A DNA stretch of 5,310 nt from Desulfocapsa sp. (GTDB taxonomy: Bacteria > Desulfobacterota > Desulfobulbia > Desulfobulbales > Desulfocapsaceae). A program made the translations under genes and the position numbers. Under the pieces are notes generated by a model. It saw nothing but the letters and a program-made list of their open reading frames with translations, had not been told where the DNA came from and did not search any database. Positions 1 through 4,130 of the stretch are shown piece after piece. The DNA lies in contig JAOZTO010000202.1 of NCBI GenBank assembly GCA_029942265.1, forward strand, positions 1-5,310, in the 5' to 3' direction. Numbering within the stretch: the first letter of the stretch is position 1; each line of letters opens with the position of its first letter.

Positions 1-2
1 AC

Positions 3-125
3 TATTCAAACATTTACATTGGCTATCGTCTTTTGGTTAAAACACCACAAGGCAAGAAACATCTTTTACGATTCATAAAAGATGTTAGGTGGATAGGAGC
101 CCAGTCCCCTGGGCGATTTTCATAG
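3..125 (+). CDS. Possible 3' end of an unidentified gene, open at left edge (doubtful)
   Basis: One plus-strand frame stays open from the left edge to a TAG at 123-125, giving about 40 residues. It begins around YSNIYIGYRLLVKTP, continues with a basic stretch near GKKHLLRFIKDV, and ends in translated REP sequence. I do not recognise it. The first 28 residues look protein-like, but the last ten are read through the first REP hairpin, which is unusual for a real C-terminus. Another frame is also open up to a TAA at 76-78, so openness alone is weak evidence. If it is real, the gene would converge on the ABC-F gene with the repeat between the two 3' ends, a common place for REP elements. It could equally be non-coding sequence or a gene remnant truncated by the repeat. 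Confidence 0.2.
   Translation, partial: YSNIYIGYRLLVKTPQGKKHLLRFIKDVRWIGAQSPGRFS
58..86. repeat. AT-rich 11-bp perfect hairpin downstream of the ABC-F operon
   Basis: The arms AACATCTTTTA (58-68) and TAAAAGATGTT (76-86) are perfect reverse complements around a 7-base loop. Read on the minus strand, the direction of operon transcription, the hairpin is followed by TCTTGCC, which is only mildly U-rich. It could therefore be a weak terminator for the operon, but the stem is AT-rich and there is no good T tract. On the plus strand no T tract follows at all. It is not similar to the neighbouring GC-rich REP hairpins. Confidence 0.5.
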
Positions 126-177
126 ATCAAAATTTGCTATTGCCCACCTCGATATCGCCCTGGGACAGGGCTCCTAC
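93..177. repeat. REPIN/BIME-like pair of inverted REP elements
   Basis: Two copies of one short palindromic unit face each other. The plus-strand copy (93-117) reads ATAG, GA, then a hairpin of GCCCAG and CTGGGC (99-104 and 109-114) with loop TCCC, then GAT. The minus-strand copy (177 down to 154) reads GTAG, GA, then a hairpin of GCCCTG and CAGGGC (171-166 and 162-157) with loop TCC, then GAT. Outside the loop and the first base, the copies differ only at one stem position, where an A-T pair becomes T-A, so both sides changed together. A 36-base spacer (118-153) separates them. A GTAG-type tetranucleotide followed by a hairpin is the known recognition layout for REP-associated tyrosine (Y1, IS200/IS605-like) transposases. 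No transposase lies in the window. The minus-strand copy begins 11 bases after the ABC-F stop, so in mRNA it would form a 3' hairpin that may slow exonuclease decay (inference). Confidence 0.8.
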
Positions 178-188
178 AAAACCAAAGA

Positions 189-2165
189 CTACTCAGCCCC
201 AGCCAACTTCTCCATATGCTCTTGTGCAGTCTCCCATTTTTCGTACCAGCGTTCAAGTCTTCGGCTACACTCATCGTAGGAGGCGGAAGTTTCCAGCCAG
301 GATTCCTGATTTTCATATAATTTAGGATCGGCCATTTGAGTTTCAAAGTCTGCTTTCTGAGCCTCAAGCTTCTCCACCATTTTTTCCGCTTCTTCCAATT
401 TTTTCTTCCAGGGACCAAATTTTTTATTCAGCTGTTGACGATCCCGGGCATCTTGTTGGCGCTGTTCTTTCCGTGAACGCTGTACATCCGGTTTATCATG
501 TTCTATAGCCGAGACAGCATTTTTTTCTGTTTTTTGTATCCCGGCAAAAAGTGCTTCATCCCTTTCGAGCCTTACCAGATAATCACTGATATTTCCTTCG
601 TAAACGGTCGCCCGTCCATCCTTGACCTGAACCACTTTATTTACAAAACTATCCAGAAAATACCGATTATGTGAAATTACCAGGATAAAACCATCATATT
701 GGGACATAGCCTCCTGCAAAACTTCCTGGGAGCTGATATCAAGATGGTTTGTCGGTTCATCAAGCAACATACAATTTGCTGGTGATGCAATCATTTTAGC
801 CAGTGCCAGACGACTTTTTTCTCCACCTGACAGGACTGAAACTTTTTTATCAACCTCTTCGCCCCGAAACAAAAACGTGCCAAGAAGAGAGCGTATTCGG
901 GTTATTGTCATATCCTTTACAGAAAGAGACAAGGTTTCAAGGGCGGTCAAAGAAGGGGTAAGTTCCTGTGCCTGATGCTGGCCAAAATACGACATCTGCA
1001 CATTATGTCCCAGTTTTACATTACCGGAATCAGCTGGAATTGCACCAGCAATAATCTTAATAAGAGTTGATTTCCCTGCGCCATTCACTCCAACCACTGC
1101 GACCTTATCACCACGCTGAAACTGCAAATCTACATCCTTGAAAACGTCGTTACCATCAAAGCCTTTACACAAGTTCTCTACTGTGAGTACATCTCTGCCA
1201 GAATCAGGTGCAGGCGGAAAACTAAAACGAATCTGCCTGTTTTCTTCACTGAGTTCAAGCATCACCATTTTTTCAAGCTGTTTTACCCGGCTCTGAACCT
1301 GCTTGGCTTTAGTTGATTTTGCACGAAACCGCTGAATAAACTGCATACTCTGTTTAATCTGCGCCTGTTGATTATCATAGGCTGCCTTTTCAATGGTTTT
1401 CCGCTCTACCTTCTCTTTTTCATAGTAAGAATAGTTTCCTTTATAAATAGATAATTTTCCCAGACTCAGTTCCCAGGTTGTTGAGGTCACTTTATCCAGG
1501 AAGGTTCGATCATGGGAAATAATAACCATGGCACCATTATAAGAACGTAGAAACTCTTCCACCCAGGTAAGAGATGTCAAATCAAGATGATTTGTGGGTT
1601 CATCAAGCAACAGCAACGATGGCGCAGCCAGCAACATCTTAGCCAACATCAACCGCATAACCCAGCCTCCTGAAAATGAGGATGCCGGTTTATCCATATC
1701 TGCCTGGTGAAACCCAAGACCAAGGAGAATTTTCTCAATCCGCGCCCGCATGGAATAGATACCGCTTCCTTCGAGCCTGTGTTGAATTTCTCCCTGACGT
1801 TCAAGCATCTTTGAAAAGTCATTCGACTGCGAATCTACATGCGCCAGAGTTTCATTGATTTGGTCAACTTCTTTTTGTAATTCAAGTAGTTCCTCAAATG
1901 CGCCCTCTGCCTCCTGGTACAATGTCTTTCCAGAAAGCAAGGCACTAGATTCCTGCGGAAGATACGCAACTGTGAAATATTTTCCACGGCTCACCACTCC
2001 ATCATCAGACTCAGTCTCACCAGACATTATTTTGAGAAGTGTTGATTTTCCAGCTCCGTTTACTCCCATCAGGCCGATGCGTTTCCCGTCAGTCACCTGA
2101 ACAGATAGATTTTTAAAAAGATGTTTGTCGCCGTAGCGAATGTCGAGATTAGTGATTGATAACAT
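189..2165 (-). CDS. ABC-F family ribosome-associated ATPase, YheS/Uup-like, with C-terminal coiled coil
   Basis: This is a soluble 658-residue protein with two ABC ATPase domains and no membrane segments. Members of the ABC-F family bind the ribosomal E site and act on the P-site tRNA, relieving stalled or slow translation. Domain 1 has Walker A GVNGAGKST (34-42), signature FSGGW (164-168), Walker B ending DEPTNHLD (188-195) and ISHDR (216-220). A helical arm spans roughly 87-155. The basic interdomain linker, around FIQRFRAKSTKAKQVQSR (276-293), is the P-site-tRNA-interacting motif and resembles E. coli YheS. Domain 2 has Walker A (359-367), LSGGE (445-449), DEPTNHLD (469-476) and ISHNR (497-501), where Asn replaces the usual Asp. 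Residues about 560-655 are charged and heptad-like, a coiled coil as in Uup and many YheS/YdiF-type proteins. The length fits YheS/Uup (about 635) better than EttA (about 555). The ATG overlaps the end of the radical SAM gene by 17 bases, and AGAGG (2177-2181) lies 11 bases upstream. It is last in the operon. Family is certain; subfamily is inferred, and an antibiotic-resistance role is unlikely given the housekeeping context. Confidence 0.95.
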   Translation of the reverse strand: MLSITNLDIRYGDKHLFKNLSVQVTDGKRIGLMGVNGAGKSTLLKIMSGETESDDGVVSRGKYFTVAYLPQESSALLSGKTLYQEAEGAFEELLELQKEVDQINETLAHVDSQSNDFSKMLERQGEIQHRLEGSGIYSMRARIEKILLGLGFHQADMDKPASSFSGGWVMRLMLAKMLLAAPSLLLLDEPTNHLDLTSLTWVEEFLRSYNGAMVIISHDRTFLDKVTSTTWELSLGKLSIYKGNYSYYEKEKVERKTIEKAAYDNQQAQIKQSMQFIQRFRAKSTKAKQVQSRVKQLEKMVMLELSEENRQIRFSFPPAPDSGRDVLTVENLCKGFDGNDVFKDVDLQFQRGDKVAVVGVNGAGKSTLIKIIAGAIPADSGNVKLGHNVQMSYFGQHQAQELTPSLTALETLSLSVKDMTITRIRSLLGTFLFRGEEVDKKVSVLSGGEKSRLALAKMIASPANCMLLDEPTNHLDISSQEVLQEAMSQYDGFILVISHNRYFLDSFVNKVVQVKDGRATVYEGNISDYLVRLERDEALFAGIQKTEKNAVSAIEHDKPDVQRSRKEQRQQDARDRQQLNKKFGPWKKKLEEAEKMVEKLEAQKADFETQMADPKLYENQESWLETSASYDECSRRLERWYEKWETAQEHMEKLAGAE

Positions 2166-3156
2166 ATTCCAGTGTGCCTCTTTGCAGGGTACTATCAGTT
2201 TTCAGGTCAAAGCTGTCGGCTAGTCCCAATTGTTTAAAACGGATTATATTGCTTCGTTTATGTCCAACAAAGGCCGAATGGTCACGAGAAGAGATATGCA
2301 TCTGCACACGACTCTTGGATGGACAATCGGCCAATATACTGCGCACTCGTCGAAACCAGTGTCGTGCTGTAACAAATTCCCCAAATGCAGGATGATACGG
2401 GCCTGCTATTAGCTCATCTTCCAATGTTGTTGATGCCTGTAGTCCTATTCTCAAGATACGTATTCCTGCTTTTTCCAATCGTTCTTTTGCCCTGCAACAC
2501 AGTGCAACGGCTCTGTTCATAGACATCGGTTGATACACGCCCCGATTATAATGGTCTGCAAGACCGGATTTACAAATAACCAGCGTGGGATAAAGACGAA
2601 CAAAATCCGGTTGCATTTCAATAACTGCATCCACTGTTTTAAGAAAGGAAGTCGTTGTTTCTTTCGGTAGCCCTGGCATAAGTTGTACTCCAAGTTCCAG
2701 CCCCTTCTTCTTTAGCAATGAAGCAGCTCGCAAGGAATCTTCACTGGAATGACCACGGTGAGAAGCGGCTAGCACACTATCATCTAAAGACTGCACACCT
2801 AGTTCCACAGTCTTCACTCCCTTAGAAAGCAGAAAATCACAGATCTGCTCATCAACGCAATCCGGACGGGTTGAAAGACGGATAGAACCAACTTTTCCGC
2901 TACTGATGAAGGGCTGAATTGCATTCAAAAGCAGCTCCTGGCGTTTTATTGGAAGACACGTAAACGAACCGCCATAAAAAGCAGCCTGCACCTCTGAATG
3001 TTTACGTGAGAAATCAAGCCATTCAGTGACAGTTTTCTGTATCAGGGAAACGTTGTCAACTGCCTGAGATTCCTCACCGCTTATAGTAGCCTGATTACAA
3101 AACAGGCAATGCTGTGGACATCCCTGGTGGGGAATAAATAATGGAATAACAAGCAA
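2149..3156 (-). CDS. Elp3-like radical SAM protein without acetyltransferase domain
   Basis: This 335-residue enzyme carries the radical SAM cluster motif CxxxCxxC at C13, C17 and C20, within IPHQGCPQHCLFCNQ. Its other motifs are GGSFT (62-66), STRPD (95-99), ELGVQS (118-123), RGH (133-135) and VQLMPGLP (156-163). These match the radical SAM half of Elp3 (COG1243-like), in which a 4Fe-4S cluster cleaves S-adenosylmethionine. The C-terminal third resembles the Radical_SAM_C extension. True Elp3 is about 550 residues because it adds a GNAT acetyltransferase domain that makes cm5U-type tRNA modifications; that domain is absent here, and the next gene takes over at once. The start is TTG at 3154-3156, only 12 codons before the first cluster cysteine, supported by GGAG (3166-3169) nine bases upstream. 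The gene follows rnc by six bases, which suggests translational coupling. Substrate is unknown; a tRNA or other RNA target is an inference from the Elp3 likeness and the neighbours. Databases may mislabel such proteins as coproporphyrinogen oxidases. Confidence 0.9.
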   Translation of the reverse strand: MLVIPLFIPHQGCPQHCLFCNQATISGEESQAVDNVSLIQKTVTEWLDFSRKHSEVQAAFYGGSFTCLPIKRQELLLNAIQPFISSGKVGSIRLSTRPDCVDEQICDFLLSKGVKTVELGVQSLDDSVLAASHRGHSSEDSLRAASLLKKKGLELGVQLMPGLPKETTTSFLKTVDAVIEMQPDFVRLYPTLVICKSGLADHYNRGVYQPMSMNRAVALCCRAKERLEKAGIRILRIGLQASTTLEDELIAGPYHPAFGEFVTARHWFRRVRSILADCPSKSRVQMHISSRDHSAFVGHKRSNIIRFKQLGLADSFDLKTDSTLQRGTLEYVINH

Positions 3157-3162
3157 AGCAGC

Positions 3163-3900
3163 CTACTCCGAAAACCTTTCCATCACATCGTGCAGCTCCG
3201 CAAGTGTTGCAGTGGCAGCACGCTGTTCTGCTTCTTTTTTTGATCCACCGACACCGCTACCAAGAGATTCGCCCCGAAAGAAAACAGATACTGTGAAAAT
3301 CTTCTGATGAGAAGGTCCCTCTTCCTGGTCAATTTTGTAGGATGGTGCCTCATTGAATGCCTCCTGCAATGCCTCCTGCAATCTGCTTTTGGCATCTGCC
3401 ATCAATAATTCTTCTTTTTTGGAATCCATATCGGGTACGAAGAATCTTTGAATGATTGATTCAACAGTGAGATAATCACTATCTTCAAAAATTGCTCCGA
3501 TAAGAGCCTCGTAAGCACAAGAAAGAATAGAAGATTTGTTACGGCCATTGGAAGCATCTTCACCTTTTCCAAGGGAGAGATGTTCACCAAGACGTAGATC
3601 CCTTGCCATAAGCGCAAGATGCGTTTCGTTGACCAGCGCCGAGCGTAAACGAGTGAGTTCCCCCTCCCGCATCCCCGGAAATCGTTGGCAAAGTGTATGT
3701 CCGATAACCAGATCAAGTACTGCATCGCCCAAAAATTCGAGAATTTCGTTATTCTTATCAATCTGCGCCTGTTCAAAAGCAAATGATGAATGAATCAATG
3801 CTTTTTGCAGCAGGCGCAGGTCGGTAAAACGATAGCCGACAATCTGTTCAAGTGCCGCCAGATCGTCTTTGTTTTGTTGTACGAGTGTTTCGATATCCAT
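3163..3900 (-). CDS. rnc: Ribonuclease III
   Basis: This 245-residue endonuclease cleaves double-stranded RNA, as in rRNA precursor processing and mRNA or antisense-duplex turnover, and acts as a cytoplasmic homodimer. The catalytic domain (about 10-160) holds the signature NEILEFLGDAVL (51-62), with E52, E55 and D59 matching E. coli E38, E41 and D45. An Ile replaces the usual Arg at 53. REGEL (78-82) supplies the E65 equivalent, and E131 in YEALIGA matches catalytic E117. The residue aligned with metal ligand D114 is Cys128 (codon TGT at 3517-3519) instead of Asp. A canonical dsRNA-binding domain follows (about 172-240): KSRLQEALQEA, then PSYKI, then GSKKEAEQRAA. Length is normal (226 in E. 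coli). The ATG has AAGGAG (3910-3915) nine bases upstream. It is the first gene of the operon with the radical SAM and ABC-F genes. I see no convincing minus-strand promoter between it and the tRNA; the operon promoter may lie further upstream or be read through from glgP. RNase III identity is secure; full activity is not proven given Cys128. Confidence 0.95.
   Translation of the reverse strand: MDIETLVQQNKDDLAALEQIVGYRFTDLRLLQKALIHSSFAFEQAQIDKNNEILEFLGDAVLDLVIGHTLCQRFPGMREGELTRLRSALVNETHLALMARDLRLGEHLSLGKGEDASNGRNKSSILSCAYEALIGAIFEDSDYLTVESIIQRFFVPDMDSKKEELLMADAKSRLQEALQEAFNEAPSYKIDQEEGPSHQKIFTVSVFFRGESLGSGVGGSKKEAEQRAATATLAELHDVMERFSE
3166..3169 (-). promoter_or_regulatory. Ribosome-binding site supporting the TTG start of the radical SAM gene
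   Basis: GGAG lies inside the last codons of rnc (… TCG GAG TAG), nine bases before the TTG at 3154-3156. There is no ATG or GTG between this site and the cluster cysteines that would leave room for the conserved IPLFIPHQGC segment, so the TTG is the best start. Its position means ribosomes ending rnc would deliver directly to it. Confidence 0.6.
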
Positions 3901-3909
3901 TGCTATTTT

Positions 3910-3915
3910 CTCCTT
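3910..3915 (-). promoter_or_regulatory. Ribosome-binding site of rnc, overlapping the tRNA promoter
   Basis: Read on the minus strand this is AAGGAG, nine bases before the rnc ATG (3898-3900). It is a near-consensus Shine-Dalgarno and fixes the rnc start. Its last two bases (3914-3915) are also the first two of the -35 hexamer of the opposite-strand tRNA-Cys promoter. Confidence 0.75.
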
Positions 3916-3941
3916 GTTAAAAACAGAAACTATGGTATAAA
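3914..3941 (+). promoter_or_regulatory. Predicted sigma-70 promoter of tRNA-Cys
   Basis: The -35 element TTGTTA (3914-3919) and the -10 element TATAAA (3936-3941) are separated by 16 bases. The -10 is preceded by TG at 3933-3934 with one base between, an extended -10. Transcription would begin near 3948, about 22 bases before the mature tRNA. The match to consensus is good and the gene needs a promoter here because both neighbours are on the other strand. Confidence 0.65.
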
Positions 3942-3950
3942 GTGTTGCTC

Positions 3951-3965
3951 ATGCCTATTAGGCAT
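3951..3965. repeat. 15-bp palindrome in the tRNA leader
   Basis: ATGCCTATTAGGCAT is a perfect inverted repeat, with 7-base arms around a single central T. It ends four bases before the mature tRNA 5' end. As RNA it could fold to AUGCC/GGCAU with a UAUUA loop in the pre-tRNA leader. As DNA it is a symmetric site between the predicted tRNA start site and the gene. Which role applies, if either, cannot be decided from the sequence. Confidence 0.45.
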
Positions 3966-3969
3966 ATTC

Positions 3970-4045
3970 GGCGGCGTAGCCAAGCGGCTAAGGCACTGGT
4001 CTGCAAAACCATGATTCAGCGGTTCAAATCCGCTCGCCGCCTCCA
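3970..4045 (+). tRNA. tRNA-Cys (anticodon GCA)
   Basis: The gene folds into a full cloverleaf. The acceptor arms GGCGGCG (3970-3976) and CGCCGCC (4035-4041) pair over 7 bp. There is a 3-bp D stem (GCC/GGC), and the anticodon loop CTGCAAA has GCA at 4003-4005. The T arm is AGCGG and CCGCT around TTCAAAT. The discriminator is T (4042), the U73 identity base for cysteinyl-tRNA synthetase, and CCA is encoded at 4043-4045. The outermost anticodon-stem pair (27-43) is a C-U mismatch, while the other four pairs are good. It is transcribed opposite to both flanking genes, from its own promoter to its own terminator, as a single-gene unit. Confidence 0.97.
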
Positions 4046-4053
4046 GAACATTT

Positions 4054-4094
4054 AAGGTGATATTTCTTTTTTTTAGGAATATCACCTTTTTTTT
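4054..4094 (+). terminator. Intrinsic terminator of tRNA-Cys
   Basis: The arms 4054-4066 (AAGGTGATATTTC) and 4076-4088 (GGAATATCACCTT) pair over 13 bp with one G-T wobble, around a T-rich 9-base loop. An unbroken run of T follows through 4094. It begins nine bases after the CCA end. In the minus direction the hairpin is preceded by A and followed by AAATGTTC, with no T tract, so it is not a convincing terminator for glgP. Confidence 0.9.
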
Positions 4095-4130
4095 ATTCTG
4101 CGACAAGATGGATTCGTAAAAATTCTGAAA

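Noticed and set aside
93..177. CRISPR-like repeat pair
   Set aside because: There are only two units, in inverted orientation, with one spacer; the GTAG-plus-hairpin layout fits REP elements.
89..325. Plus-strand frame of 78 residues across the REPIN and the 3' end of the ABC-F gene
   Set aside because: It is made of translated repeat plus antisense ABC-F sequence and is Pro/Thr/Ser-rich without recognisable features.
137..418. Minus-strand frame overlapping the ABC-F C-terminus
   Set aside because: It is a frame shadow of the Lys/Glu-rich coiled coil that runs on into the REP repeat.
741..1612. Near-identical DNA stretches around 741-769 and 1583-1611 in the ABC-F gene
   Set aside because: They encode the Walker B motif DEPTNHLD of the two homologous ATPase domains, which explains the likeness.
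3356..3382. Perfect 12-bp tandem duplication (AATGCCTCCTGC twice plus AAT) in rnc, coding for LQEA twice
   Set aside because: The encoded helix aligns without insertion to the dsRBD start of E. coli RNase III (KTRLQEYLQ…), so it is not an expansion; the repeat follows from the helical motif and codon choice.
3402..3782. 126-residue minus-strand frame inside rnc
   Set aside because: It is an out-of-frame shadow of rnc, with no family motif or ribosome-binding site, while the rnc frame has clear catalytic and dsRBD motifs.
4054..4088. Hairpin considered as a bidirectional terminator for glgP and tRNA-Cys
   Set aside because: Only the plus-strand side is followed by a T tract; in the glgP direction the hairpin is followed by AAATGTTC.
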